Shown here: positions 8,365 through 17,879 of the stretch, in pieces | How the letters are laid out: each line of letters opens with the position of its first letter | How positions within the stretch are numbered: position 1 is the first letter of the stretch | Source: an uncultured Eubacterium sp. | GTDB lineage: Bacteria; Bacillota; Clostridia; Oscillospirales; Acutalibacteraceae | Assembly (NCBI GenBank): GCA_900542875.1 | Contig: UQPH01000010.1 | Span: forward strand, 1 to 40,974 | Length of the DNA stretch: 40,974 bases | Direction of reading: 5' to 3' | Position numbers and translations under genes: made by a program | Notes under the pieces: generated by a model | Database searches by the model: none | Seen by the model: the letters and a program-made list of their open reading frames with translations, nothing else | What the model was told of the DNA's origin: nothing

Positions 8365-8397
8365 AAAAATCAACGACAAAAACTGCCGTTGATTTTT
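8365..8397 (-). terminator. Inverted repeat between prkC and rsgA, possible partial terminator
   Basis: A perfect 11-bp inverted repeat AAAAATCAACG/CGTTGATTTTT with an 11-base loop fills the gap between the prkC stop and the rsgA ribosome site. Its 3' arm ends in five T directly followed by GGAG. It could attenuate transcription into rsgA-thiN-spoVM or act as an mRNA-processing/stability element; the sequence does not decide. Confidence 0.55.
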
Positions 8398-8404
8398 ATA
8401 AATT

Positions 8405-10354
8405 TTAATTTATTGTGGCTTTGGAAAAGTCAACCATAAATGTTGTCTTGTCTTTTCCGTCGGTATTTTCCGTTTGCGTTACACCTGCTTTTTTAAGAGA
8501 AACTCTTATATTTTGAGACTTATTTGCGTCAACGGTTACTTTGATTACAACCTTTGAGCCGTCCATATCGTAATTTGTGCTCGTGTAGGTTTTACCGTCA
8601 AGTTCAACCGTTAAAGTATCGCTCTTGCCCTCAATTTTTGGAAGCAGAACATCAAGCGTAACATCAACCGTTTGCGGCTCTGTTGTAGTAACTCCGGTGC
8701 TGACAATCACTGTAATCTTATCCGTTGCCTTAGCGGAAGAACCAACAGACGGCGACTGAGATATTACAACATCTTTTGGATAAGTGCTGTCCTGAGTTTT
8801 GAACTCAACATTTGTAAAACCGTACTTTGTAAGGAATTCTCTTGCTCCGCTTTTTGTAAGTCCTATAACATCGGGAACTTTAATTTTCTCGATAGTTGTG
8901 GTTGACGGACCGTCCGAAACATAAATCGTTATTTCCTGATCACCCGAAACTATGCTGTTAGCCTTTGGGTCGGTATAAATTACCTTACCTTCCTCAACTG
9001 TATCGGAGTTAATTTTCATAGCCTTAAATATTGAGAGTTCTGACTGTTTGAGTGTTTGTTCCGCCATTTCTAAAGTTAAGCCGTATACATTCGGCATTGT
9101 AATATCCTTTTCGGAGGCGGCAACAACCAAAGTAACAGTTGAACCTTCGGTTATTTTAGAGCCTGCTTCCGGGCTTTGGCTTAAAATAATGCCCGGTTCT
9201 TTTTCGTCCGTCTTTTGATATTCCGCAACAAATTCATACTTATAATCATTACTGTTTTGAAGTTCATCGTAGGAATAACCCACAAAATTTTCCAGTGTAT
9301 GAGTCTTTGTATTAATTCCGGAAGTAAACATATAAATAACACCGACTACGGCTGCAATCAAAACGATAACGCCGATTGTAACAGCGGCAATCATCTTTTT
9401 CTTATGTTTTCTTTCCGCCTCATAATCTACTGCTTCGTCATACTCCTCATTATACCTGTCATCCGTAACTATCGGCACAGACTTTGTTTGAGACTCGGTA
9501 TTTGAAGCATAATTAAATACGGTGTTCGGATTTTTAATTATTTCCTCAATGTCAAGGAGCATCTCGGTTGCCGACTGATAACGGTCATCGGGGTTTTTCT
9601 GCATGGCATGAACACATATTTGTTCAAGACCTTTGGGAATATTAGGATTAATTTGGGTCAGTTTTTCTGCATTTGCCTGAACCTGCATAAGTGCAACGGA
9701 AACTGCGTTTTCGCTGTCAAACGGAACTTTGCCTGCAAGCATTTCGTAAAGGACAACGCCCATGGAATATATATCCGCTCTCTCATCGGTCTGCTCACCC
9801 TTTGCCTGTTCCGGTGCTATATAATGAACGGAGCCTATAGCCTGTTCGGTGAGAGTTTTTGTCTCCGAACGGGAAAATCTTGCGATACCGAAATCTGTTA
9901 CTTTAAGCGTTCCGTTAGGCAGAAGAATAATATTCTGCGGCTTTATGTCTCGATGAACAATGCCCTTATCGTGTGCGTGCTGAACGGCTCTTAAAATTTG
10001 AGTCATAAAATAAACGGCATCGTTCCAGGTGATAGAATTTTGCTTATTTATATATTCTTTAAGAGTGATACCGTCAATATATTCCATAACGATATATTGC
10101 AACTTTTCGCCGAAATTAACATCATACACTCTTACTATATTTTCATGCGACAGCAAAGCGATAGCCTTGCTCTCGTTCTTAAATCTTCTCTTAAATTCCT
10201 CGTTATTAAGAAACTCGTCCTTAAGGATTTTTATCGCAACGATTCTGTCGTCTACATTATCATAGGCTTTATATACCACAGACATTCCGCCTACGCCGAT
10301 AATCTCCTGTACCTCATATCTGCCGTCGAGTCTTTTTCCCACATAATTATCCAT
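8405..10354 (-). CDS. prkC: PASTA-domain Ser/Thr protein kinase PrkC (Stk1)
   Basis: A membrane Hanks-type kinase that senses muropeptides/lipid II and phosphorylates cell-wall, translation and germination proteins. The kinase domain (about 13-270) has the glycine loop GVGGMS, Lys42, HRDIKPQN (Asp136) and DFG (154-156). A Lys-rich juxtamembrane stretch precedes one TM helix (about 321-343). Outside lie three PASTA repeats (about 352-560) and a C-terminal Ig-like region with Thr-rich linkers. The 649-aa length is typical. The gene lies 23 bp after the cognate phosphatase gene. Confidence 0.97.
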   Translation of the reverse strand: MDNYVGKRLDGRYEVQEIIGVGGMSVVYKAYDNVDDRIVAIKILKDEFLNNEEFKRRFKNESKAIALLSHENIVRVYDVNFGEKLQYIVMEYIDGITLKEYINKQNSITWNDAVYFMTQILRAVQHAHDKGIVHRDIKPQNIILLPNGTLKVTDFGIARFSRSETKTLTEQAIGSVHYIAPEQAKGEQTDERADIYSMGVVLYEMLAGKVPFDSENAVSVALMQVQANAEKLTQINPNIPKGLEQICVHAMQKNPDDRYQSATEMLLDIEEIIKNPNTVFNYASNTESQTKSVPIVTDDRYNEEYDEAVDYEAERKHKKKMIAAVTIGVIVLIAAVVGVIYMFTSGINTKTHTLENFVGYSYDELQNSNDYKYEFVAEYQKTDEKEPGIILSQSPEAGSKITEGSTVTLVVAASEKDITMPNVYGLTLEMAEQTLKQSELSIFKAMKINSDTVEEGKVIYTDPKANSIVSGDQEITIYVSDGPSTTTIEKIKVPDVIGLTKSGAREFLTKYGFTNVEFKTQDSTYPKDVVISQSPSVGSSAKATDKITVIVSTGVTTTEPQTVDVTLDVLLPKIEGKSDTLTVELDGKTYTSTNYDMDGSKVVIKVTVDANKSQNIRVSLKKAGVTQTENTDGKDKTTFMVDFSKATIN

Positions 10355-10377
10355 TATTTACTCTCTCCGTATCAATA

Positions 10378-11106
10378 TCAATTAGTAATTGCGACAACGG
10401 TAATATTATCTCCGCCGCCGTTTTTATTTGCTCTTTTAACGAGTCTGTCGGCAAATGCATAATACTGACCGTCTTTAATATCCTCTACCATTTCGTCATT
10501 AGTTACATAATTGCTCAAGCCGTCGGTGCACAAAATCAAGGTCTCGTTATTATCGAGTTCAACCTCCGAGTAATCTATGTCTATTCTTTTATCGACTCCG
10601 ACCGCCCTGGTAATAACATTTTTATTCGGGTGATGTTCCGCTTGTTCTTTTGTTATCTCGCCTCGATCAACAAGATTTTGCACAAGGCTGTGATCAACCG
10701 TAACCTGCTGAACATCATAATCTTTTACGGTATATGCCCTGCTGTCGCCTGCATGAGCGATATAAGCCACCGCATCTCTGACGATAACGGCAACTACCGT
10801 AGTACCCATTCCGTTTAAGTCATTTCGGGAATAAGCCATATCATACACCTCGATATTTGCGGCGGTAATGGCTGAATCAAGCAGATTTTTGATAGAAGCA
10901 CTGCGCATTTTTTCGTTATATGAAGCGGTAATTTTATCGCTGATAACTTTTACGGCTAGTGCAGACGCAATATTTCCGCCTGCGGCACCTCCCATACCGT
11001 CACAAACAACTGCCCAAGCAACCTCGCCCGGCAATTCTCCGACGGCATAAGCGTCCTGATTACTTTCTCTGACCAGACCCTTATCTGTTTTAGCAACAAT
11101 TTTCAT
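10378..11106 (-). CDS. prpC: PP2C-type Ser/Thr phosphatase PrpC (Stp1)
   Basis: A metal-dependent PPM phosphatase that reverses PrkC phosphorylation. Signatures include the N-terminal TDKGLVRESNQDA, VCDGMGGAAGG (metal-binding Asp), AHAGDSRAY, a D-H-S element and LCTDGLSN, ending with GGGDNITVV. Longer in-frame starts are possible, but the ATG at 11106 gives the canonical MKIVAKTDKG start with an AAAGGATGG site, for 242 aa. It overlaps the rlmN 3' end by 17 bp, so the two are translationally coupled. Confidence 0.96.
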   Translation of the reverse strand: MKIVAKTDKGLVRESNQDAYAVGELPGEVAWAVVCDGMGGAAGGNIASALAVKVISDKITASYNEKMRSASIKNLLDSAITAANIEVYDMAYSRNDLNGMGTTVVAVIVRDAVAYIAHAGDSRAYTVKDYDVQQVTVDHSLVQNLVDRGEITKEQAEHHPNKNVITRAVGVDKRIDIDYSEVELDNNETLILCTDGLSNYVTNDEMVEDIKDGQYYAFADRLVKRANKNGGGDNITVVAITN

Positions 11107-12139
11107 CGGTGTCACCATCCTTTTTCTTACGCCTGAGCTGACCGCATGACGCATTAATATCAGAGCCGAGTGTTCTCCTTATTGTAGCATTTATGCCAAG
11201 AGAGCACAATATATCTCTGAAATTTTTAATATTCTTTTCTGTGGAACGAACATTTCCCCGTTCCCTAACATCATTTACGGGAATCAAATTAACATGACAA
11301 ATGAAACCTTTTAGTTTTGAGGCAAGTTCTCTTGCACACGACTCGGTATCGTTTACGCCGTTAATTAAAGTATATTCAAACGAAACTCTCCTGCCTGTTT
11401 TTTCGGCATAGGCTCTGCAAGCCTTAATCGCTTCATCAACGCCCCACTTGTTATTGACAGGCATCATACCGCTGCGCAATCTGTCATTCGGTGCATGAAG
11501 TGAGAGAGTCAGCGTAATCGGCATTCCCTCATTCATCAAATCATAAATCTTAGGTACAACTCCGCATGTCGAAAGAGTTACATCTCTGAGCGAAATATTA
11601 AGTCCTCTGTCATCATTAACTGTTTTCAAAAACTTAATTACATTTTCATAGTTATCGAGCGGTTCACCGATACCCATTAAAACTATATGCGATATGCGAA
11701 TACCCAAATCACGCTGTGCGATATGAATCTGTGATTCGAGTTCCGACGGCATCAAATTTCTCTTAAATCCTGCCAGAGTGGAAGCACAAAAAGTACATCC
11801 CATTTTACAGCCCACCTGACTTGAAACGCATATAGTGTAGCCGTATTTATATTTCATTATAACGGATTCCACATATTCTCCGTCAAATAATCTAAACAAA
11901 TATTTAACCGTCGAATCAAGTTTTGAAACATATTTATCTTCAATTATCAGAGCGGGGATAAAGAACTTCGTTTTGAGCATTTCTCTCAAATCCTTTGAAA
12001 GATTTGTCATTTCATCAAAAGACTCAACACCCTTTACGTGAAGCCAGGAATAAATCTGCTTGGTTCTGAACGATGGGAGAGAAAGAGAAGAAAGCGCAGT
12101 ATTAAGTTCATCAAAGTCAAGTGATTTAATGTCAGTCAT
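11090..12139 (-). CDS. rlmN: 23S rRNA/tRNA adenine C2-methyltransferase RlmN
   Basis: A radical SAM enzyme that makes m2A2503 in 23S rRNA and m2A37 in some tRNAs. The radical SAM cluster motif is C111-x3-C115-x2-C118 in GCKMGCTFCAS. GIGEPLDNY, STCGVVP and SLHAPND follow in family order, and a C-terminal Cys in INASCGQLR is the methyl-carrying/resolving residue region. Length 349 aa is normal. It overlaps rsmB by 8 bp (ATGACTGA). Confidence 0.97.
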   Translation of the reverse strand: MTDIKSLDFDELNTALSSLSLPSFRTKQIYSWLHVKGVESFDEMTNLSKDLREMLKTKFFIPALIIEDKYVSKLDSTVKYLFRLFDGEYVESVIMKYKYGYTICVSSQVGCKMGCTFCASTLAGFKRNLMPSELESQIHIAQRDLGIRISHIVLMGIGEPLDNYENVIKFLKTVNDDRGLNISLRDVTLSTCGVVPKIYDLMNEGMPITLTLSLHAPNDRLRSGMMPVNNKWGVDEAIKACRAYAEKTGRRVSFEYTLINGVNDTESCARELASKLKGFICHVNLIPVNDVRERGNVRSTEKNIKNFRDILCSLGINATIRRTLGSDINASCGQLRRKKKDGDTDENCC

Positions 12140-13367
12140 TTTTTACCATAAGTGCATAGAAAAAGCCGTCTCCGCCGTCCTTTGACGGGAAAGTTGTCCT
12201 TTGCTCGATTAATTCAAAGTCTGAATTGTTTTTGAGAAATTCCGACACAACTTTTTCGTTTTCTTTTTTATTCAGCGTACAGGTAGAATACATTATTCTG
12301 CCGCCGTTTTTAAGATATTTTGACGAGGTAAGAAGTATGTTATATTGAATATCAAAAAGTTCCTTTATATCGTCTAAATTCTTATATCTTATCTCGGGTT
12401 TTCTTCTTATAATTCCGAAGCCGCTGCACGGTACATCACAGAGTATTTTATCCGCTTTCGGCATATCGGGATTAAAAACAAGAGCGTCGTTTACTCCTGC
12501 AATTATATTATCAAGTTCGAGCCTTTTAGCCGTTTTTGAAATCAATTTCACTCTATGCTCGTAAAGATCAAAAGAATGAATTTGAGCACCTGTTTGAGCA
12601 AGCGTAAAACTCTTGCCGCCGGGAGATGCGCACATATCCAAAACGACATCGCCATCCTTAGCATCCAATGCGCAGGCGGCGGTATATGAACTGTAATCCT
12701 CTATGTAAAACAAACCGTTCTTAAATGAGTTGAGTCTTGAAACATCAAACTGCGAATTAATCTTAACGCATTCATAAAACAGTTCACACTCTACCCCCTC
12801 ATTAAGGAGTTCGTATTGAAGTTCCTCTGCATCTAAAAATTCAGTATTAGGAACCGCAAAAACAGGCGGTCTGTTATTTATACTTTCAAGTATCGAAAGG
12901 GTGTTTTCTTCGCCGTACATTTTAGTCCACATATTTATAAAAGACTGCGGACAGGAATATTTAATATCGAGTGAAACATTATCGAGCACCGTATTCTTTT
13001 CGCTGCAAATCTTACGCAAAACGGCATTAATCACCTTTTTATAAAAAGACAAGCCTAACTCATCAGCCAGTTTCAAAGTCTCATTTACAGCCGCAGAATC
13101 AGGTACTTTATCCATAAACAGTATCTGATAGGTACCCATATACAGCAAAATTTTAATTTTAGGCTTGGTCTTTGATTTAAGATAAATGTTTATCACATAA
13201 TCAAGCGTAAGTTTTCGCTCAAGTACTCCGTATACCAGTCTTGTCACAAATGCCTTATCCTTATTCTCAGCTCCGTCAAGCGCTTTTTCAAGAGAAAGAT
13301 TTGAATAAGCATTTTCACGCAGAACGCCGTTAATAACCTCAAAGGCTGTCAGTCTTGAATTTTTCAA
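12132..13367 (-). CDS. rsmB: 16S rRNA m5C967 methyltransferase RsmB
   Basis: A SAM-dependent RNA cytosine-5 methyltransferase. An N-terminal NusB-like helical domain (about 1-130) precedes the catalytic domain with DMCASPGGKSF (SAM motif I), DVPCSGFG (motif IV with a conserved Cys) and MYSTCTLNKKENE (motif VI catalytic Cys). The start is TTG, inside the yugP stop (TTGA overlap), with a GGCGG-like site; no ATG gives a plausible N-terminus. Length 411 aa. Rare-start coupling suggests controlled lower expression. Confidence 0.95.
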   Translation of the reverse strand: MKNSRLTAFEVINGVLRENAYSNLSLEKALDGAENKDKAFVTRLVYGVLERKLTLDYVINIYLKSKTKPKIKILLYMGTYQILFMDKVPDSAAVNETLKLADELGLSFYKKVINAVLRKICSEKNTVLDNVSLDIKYSCPQSFINMWTKMYGEENTLSILESINNRPPVFAVPNTEFLDAEELQYELLNEGVECELFYECVKINSQFDVSRLNSFKNGLFYIEDYSSYTAACALDAKDGDVVLDMCASPGGKSFTLAQTGAQIHSFDLYEHRVKLISKTAKRLELDNIIAGVNDALVFNPDMPKADKILCDVPCSGFGIIRRKPEIRYKNLDDIKELFDIQYNILLTSSKYLKNGGRIMYSTCTLNKKENEKVVSEFLKNNSDFELIEQRTTFPSKDGGDGFFYALMVKND

Positions 13368-14056
13368 CGCCGTCTACCGCCTGCAACTATAATCAATAAT
13401 CTTAACATTGTCGCAAGAGCCGAAGCCAATGCGGCAACATATGTTAAAGCGGCGGCAGAAAGCACTTTTCTTGCGCCGACATACTCCGAGTCAGTTAAAA
13501 ATCCGTTTGTTTCAATTGTCTGCAAAGCTCTTTTGCTGGCATTGAATTCCACAGGCAGAGTAATAAGCTGAAACAAAGCGACAAAGCCGTACATAATCAG
13601 ACCCGCATAAGCAAGAGGTTCGGAATTGATAAACAGTCCTATAAGGCAAAGCGGAACGCCGAGAGCAGAACCGATTTGCGTAGCGGGGATAACGAGACTT
13701 CTTATCTTTAGCGGAAAATATCCCTCATTATGCTGGCACGCATGTCCCGCCTCGTGGCACGCAACACCTATAGCGGCAATAGACCTTGAATTAAATACAT
13801 CCTCGCTAAGGCAAATTTCTTTTTTATTCGGGTCGTAATAATCCGTCAGCGTGCCCGATATTCTTTTTATCTTTACATCGGTAATGCCGTTTAACTGCAA
13901 AAGTCTCCATGCAGCATCTGCTCCGGTCATACCCGAGCGATTCATAATCTGAGAGTATCTGTTAAAATTTGTTTTTACCTTCGCTTGACAAATAAGTGCA
14001 AATATAAATACCGGAAGCATAATTATTCCGGTGTAATAATAAAGCAAGTAGCTCAT
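13364..14056 (-). CDS. YugP-family membrane zinc metallopeptidase
   Basis: A small integral-membrane neutral zinc protease-like protein (Peptidase_Mx/zn_peptidase_2 family, YugP). The 230-aa chain has an N-terminal TM helix (about 5-24), the zinc motif HEAGH at 101-105 in GVACHEAGHACQH, and further hydrophobic segments (about 125-165 and 200-225). Its substrate is unknown. It is inserted between fmt and rsmB, a place where B. subtilis has no such gene but other Clostridia are known to carry it. The ribosome site TAGGAG is inside the fmt 3' end. Confidence 0.88.
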   Translation of the reverse strand: MSYLLYYYTGIIMLPVFIFALICQAKVKTNFNRYSQIMNRSGMTGADAAWRLLQLNGITDVKIKRISGTLTDYYDPNKKEICLSEDVFNSRSIAAIGVACHEAGHACQHNEGYFPLKIRSLVIPATQIGSALGVPLCLIGLFINSEPLAYAGLIMYGFVALFQLITLPVEFNASKRALQTIETNGFLTDSEYVGARKVLSAAALTYVAALASALATMLRLLIIVAGGRRR

Positions 14057-14057
14057 A

Positions 14058-14987
14058 TCATTCTCCTAATTTAGTACCGATTTCCAATTTGTGTCCTTGA
14101 AGATAAGCGTTAGCGGTCATTCTCTTTTTACCGTCTGCTTGAAGTTCACATATTTCAAGACATCTGCCGTCACCGCAGGCAACGATTAATCTTGAATTAT
14201 TATCGACTATTTCGCCGATTTTATCCGAATATATATCTGTGAGAAGCGTTTTATGAATCTTAAACGGCTTTGAATTAATCAAAGTAGTCGCAACGGGCCA
14301 GGTTTGAAGTCCCCTTACTTGATTGTGAATCTTCTGTGCCGAATCGTTCCAATTAATCGGGCACATTGATTTATTAATCATTGAGGCATACTGTGTTTTT
14401 ACATCAGGTTGTTTGGCAGGATGAACATTGCCATGTTGAACTTCAAAAAGGGTGTCAACCAAAGCCTTTGCGCCGATAAGTGACAATCTGTCAAAAAGTT
14501 CTGCGCTCGTTTCATTTTCGCCGATAGAAGTTTTAACAACAGACAAAACATCGCCCGTATCCAATCCCTCGTCCATTTGCATTATAGAAACACCTGTTTC
14601 TTTATCGCCGTTCAAAACAGCCCACTGAATAGGAGCTGCGCCTCTGTAAAGCGGTAAGATAGATGCGTGAACATTAATGCAACCGTAAGGTGCGGCATTC
14701 AAAATTCCCTTTGGCAAAATCTTACCGTAGGCGACAACAACAATAACATCGGGTTTGAGTTCAGCTATAATTTGCGAAGCATTAGAACCTTTTATTTTTT
14801 CAGGCTGAAAAACGGGAAGATTATATTTTTCTGCACAAACCTTTACATCGGGCGGCGTCAATATCTGCTTTCTGCCGACCGGTTTGTCGGGTTGTGTAAA
14901 AACTCCGACAATCTCATGACCTGCACCGATAAGTGCCTCAAGGCACGGCACGGCGAAATCGGGAGTGCCCATAAATACTATTCGCAT
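14058..14987 (-). CDS. fmt: Methionyl-tRNA formyltransferase
   Basis: Formylates initiator Met-tRNA with 10-formyl-THF. The N-terminal formyltransferase fold shows MRIVFMGTPDFAVP, the catalytic Asn/His pair in NVHASILPLYRGAAPIQWA, and the D-x-GD element MDEGLDTGDV, followed by the OB-like C-terminal domain. An upstream in-frame start exists, but the ATG at 14987 overlaps the def stop as TAATG and gives the canonical N-terminus and a normal 309 aa. def-fmt coupling is classical. Confidence 0.98.
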   Translation of the reverse strand: MRIVFMGTPDFAVPCLEALIGAGHEIVGVFTQPDKPVGRKQILTPPDVKVCAEKYNLPVFQPEKIKGSNASQIIAELKPDVIVVVAYGKILPKGILNAAPYGCINVHASILPLYRGAAPIQWAVLNGDKETGVSIMQMDEGLDTGDVLSVVKTSIGENETSAELFDRLSLIGAKALVDTLFEVQHGNVHPAKQPDVKTQYASMINKSMCPINWNDSAQKIHNQVRGLQTWPVATTLINSKPFKIHKTLLTDIYSDKIGEIVDNNSRLIVACGDGRCLEICELQADGKKRMTANAYLQGHKLEIGTKLGE

Positions 14988-15439
14988 TAGCCCTCCAACT
15001 TTCCGATAACCTTTGATGTAAACAGTATTCCGTCCAAATGGTCGAGTTCGTGGCAAAAACATCTTGCTTTAAGGTGCTCACCTGTGAAAACCTGCCATTT
15101 ACCGTGTCTGTCCTGTGCCTTTACCTGAACCTTTGCAGGTCTTATGCACATTCCCTGCTTACCGGGAACCGAAAGACAGCCCTCATATTCCTTTTGTTCA
15201 CCCTCTGTGAGAGTGATTTCGGGATTAACAAGTTCCATAGGTCCGTCGCCTACATCAATGACAACAACTCTTTTAAGCATACCGACCTGCGGTGCGGCAA
15301 GACCGACTCCGTTAGCATCATACATAGTCTCAAACATATCATCAATGAGGTCTGATAATTTGTCATCAAATTTATCGACGGCTCTGCATTTCTTGTTAAG
15401 AATAGGGTCGCCTATTTTAACAATATTCCTAAGTGCCAT
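14987..15439 (-). CDS. def: Peptide deformylase
   Basis: A metal hydrolase that removes the N-formyl group from nascent proteins. The three motifs are present in 150 aa: GVGLAAPQVG (motif 1), EGCLSVPG (motif 2, metal-binding Cys) and CHELDHLDG (motif 3, HExxH). The short length and motif form fit class I deformylases. It has a strong AAGGAG ribosome site and sits between priA and fmt as in B. subtilis. Confidence 0.98.
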   Translation of the reverse strand: MALRNIVKIGDPILNKKCRAVDKFDDKLSDLIDDMFETMYDANGVGLAAPQVGMLKRVVVIDVGDGPMELVNPEITLTEGEQKEYEGCLSVPGKQGMCIRPAKVQVKAQDRHGKWQVFTGEHLKARCFCHELDHLDGILFTSKVIGKLEG

Positions 15440-15451
15440 AATTATTCTCCT

Positions 15452-17662
15452 TTAAGATATATCCGGCGGATTAAGGCTTACGCCTATATTCACCTTAGAT
15501 AGTATCTTGTCTTTATGAATATCTTTTAACGTCAATGTTATCATTTGACGAATTTTTGTATTATTCTTGCATTTTATCGCCAAACGATAGCGAAAAGTAT
15601 TATTTATCTTTGAAATCTTTGCGGGAGTGGGACCCAAAATAACGATTTTGACATCGGCAAACGATTCTTTGTTGAGTTTTACAATTTGCTCAAAAAATCT
15701 CTTTGCACACATAGCAACGGTGTTTTCGTTTTCTCCTGAAAATCCAACGCAAAATATATCGCAAAACGGCGGATAAATCATCAGCCTGCGCATTTCAATC
15801 TCATTATTGAAAAAGCCTTCATAATCCTGCTTGGAAGCAAAGCTAAGTACTTCATTTTGAGGATTGACTGTTTGGATTACGGCACAGCCGGTATCGTTTC
15901 TTCTTCCTGCTCTGCCGACAACCTGGGTGATTAAATCAAAACTTCTCTCCCCTGCGGTATAACTTTCGTCATAAAGCGAATTATCAGCGTTGACCACTCC
16001 GACAAGACTCACATCGTCAAAGTCGAGTCCTTTAGCAACCATTTGAGTACCGATAAGAATATCGTACTCCTTATTTTTGAATGCGTCGAGAAGTCTTTGG
16101 TGCGAAAATTTAGCCGTTGTGGTGTCCGCATCCATTCTCAAAATTCGTGCATTAGGAAAAAGCGAGGCGATTTCTTCTTCTATCCTCTGCGTGCCGTAGC
16201 CGCTGTATCTGACAGCATCACTATGGCATACAGGACAAATATTGTCAAGTTTCTTTGAGTAACCGCAATAATGACAGACAAGTCTGTTGCTGTGAGAATG
16301 ATAGGTCAAAGAAATGGAGCAGTTGGGGCACATAACTATATGTCCGCATTCATTGCACGCAATAAAAGTATTATAACCCCTGCGATTAATAAGGAGAATC
16401 GCCTGCTTGCCATCATCCAGCGTTTCACGCAGTTTTTCTCTTAATACGGATGAAATCGGCGTTTTATTGCCCGAATGCATTTCATCCTTCATATCAACGG
16501 TTATGACATTGGGCAAATTAGCATTGCCGTATCTGTCTTTAATTTCTGTCAAAACATAATTGCCTTTTAAGGCATTACTGTAACTTTCAACGGACGGTGT
16601 GGCTGATGCCATCAAAAGGAAAGCGTTATTATATCTCACACGGAATTTTGCAACATCTTTTGCATTATATCTAGGTGTACGCTCTGATTTGTACGCTTGC
16701 TCCTGCTCCTCGTCCATAACAATAAGCCCAAGATTATTTACCGGTGCAAACACTGCTGAGCGTGTTCCGATAACGATTTTTGCCTTACCCTCTTTGATTC
16801 TTTGGTACTCATCGTTTCTCTCACCGAGCGAAAGACCGCTGTGAATTACAGCCGTCAAGTCACCGTATCTTGCGTGAAAAATGTCAAGCACCTGCGGTGT
16901 CAGCGAAATTTCCGGAACGAGAACAATCACATCCTTGCCCAGAGCAATTACATCGTCAATCAGTTTTAGGTAAACCTGCGTTTTACCGCTTCCTGTTACG
17001 CCGAAAAGAAGTCCGAATCTTCCGCTGCCGAGCAGACTTTTATTAGTCTCATATGCTTTTTTCTGTTCGTCTGAAAGAACAATTTCCGAACGGTCGGTAA
17101 TGCTCTTTTTTGCATAAGGATTTCTGAAAATCTGCTTATCAAAAAATTCAACAAGTCCTTTCTTTTCCAAGGCTTTGAGAACCGATATGCCGACGCTGCA
17201 AAATTCGCAAACCTCATTTACTTCCGCCGCAGTTATATCAGACAGCAAGTTGAATACGCCTGCCTGTTTTTTCGTCAGCGTTGAATCGGGTTCAATACCG
17301 TCTTTAATGCGTACCATTTTTCGGCTTTTAATTTTAAGCGAGCCGTATCGTCTCGGGAGCATCTGCTTCAAGCAGTCATAGGTTGTGCAAAAACATCTGG
17401 TTTTAAGCCAGAGTGCAAGTTGTATCATCTCGTCGCCGAGCGGCTTATCGATAATCTTGATTATCTCTTTAAGCGAAGATGTATCGCCGTCTGTGACAGA
17501 AAGCACGATACCGTATCTTTCGTTATTGCCCCTGCCGAACGGCACAAGCACCCTGCATCCCGGTTTGATTTTTTCCAAAAAATCCGGAACGGCATAACTG
17601 TAATCGGTATCAAAACTGAAATATGTGTTATCAACCGCAACGGTTGCAACCTTATTTTTCAT
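15452..17662 (-). CDS. priA: Primosomal protein N' (replication restart helicase PriA)
   Basis: A 3'-to-5' superfamily 2 helicase that reloads the replisome at stalled forks. The 736-aa chain has the N-terminal DNA-binding domain, Walker A GVTGSGKT (221-228), a Walker B written DEEQ (317-320) where most PriA proteins have DEEH, and an insertion with eight zinc-binding Cys (CNECGHIVMCPNC and CHYCGY/CPVCH), then helicase motifs GTQMVAKGLDF and QVVGRAGR. It follows rpoZ by 3 bp. The B. subtilis neighbour coaBC is missing here. Confidence 0.97.
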   Translation of the reverse strand: MKNKVATVAVDNTYFSFDTDYSYAVPDFLEKIKPGCRVLVPFGRGNNERYGIVLSVTDGDTSSLKEIIKIIDKPLGDEMIQLALWLKTRCFCTTYDCLKQMLPRRYGSLKIKSRKMVRIKDGIEPDSTLTKKQAGVFNLLSDITAAEVNEVCEFCSVGISVLKALEKKGLVEFFDKQIFRNPYAKKSITDRSEIVLSDEQKKAYETNKSLLGSGRFGLLFGVTGSGKTQVYLKLIDDVIALGKDVIVLVPEISLTPQVLDIFHARYGDLTAVIHSGLSLGERNDEYQRIKEGKAKIVIGTRSAVFAPVNNLGLIVMDEEQEQAYKSERTPRYNAKDVAKFRVRYNNAFLLMASATPSVESYSNALKGNYVLTEIKDRYGNANLPNVITVDMKDEMHSGNKTPISSVLREKLRETLDDGKQAILLINRRGYNTFIACNECGHIVMCPNCSISLTYHSHSNRLVCHYCGYSKKLDNICPVCHSDAVRYSGYGTQRIEEEIASLFPNARILRMDADTTTAKFSHQRLLDAFKNKEYDILIGTQMVAKGLDFDDVSLVGVVNADNSLYDESYTAGERSFDLITQVVGRAGRRNDTGCAVIQTVNPQNEVLSFASKQDYEGFFNNEIEMRRLMIYPPFCDIFCVGFSGENENTVAMCAKRFFEQIVKLNKESFADVKIVILGPTPAKISKINNTFRYRLAIKCKNNTKIRQMITLTLKDIHKDKILSKVNIGVSLNPPDIS

Positions 17663-17665
17663 ATT

Positions 17666-17875
17666 TTACTTACTTTTGATTGAATCCGGTTCTTCAATAA
17701 CATATTTGCCGTCCCAGATTTCCTCCATAGCAACAGAAACAGTTTTTTCATCAAGCTGCTTTTCGTTTTCGATAGCCTCTTCTCTGATTTCTCTTGCTCT
17801 CTTTGCAGTGCCTACAACAAGACTGTATCTGCTGTTAACATTTTCTAACATTTTCTTCAAATCCGGATTAAACAT
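17666..17875 (-). CDS. rpoZ: RNA polymerase omega subunit
   Basis: A 69-aa small subunit that helps assemble RNA polymerase by holding the beta' C-terminus. The characteristic NSRYSLVVGTAKRAREI stretch is present, followed by KTVSVAMEEIWDGKYVI. AAGGAG lies 10 bases before the ATG. The location between gmk and priA is the conserved one. Confidence 0.95.
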   Translation of the reverse strand: MFNPDLKKMLENVNSRYSLVVGTAKRAREIREEAIENEKQLDEKTVSVAMEEIWDGKYVIEEPDSIKSK

Positions 17876-17879
17876 AATA

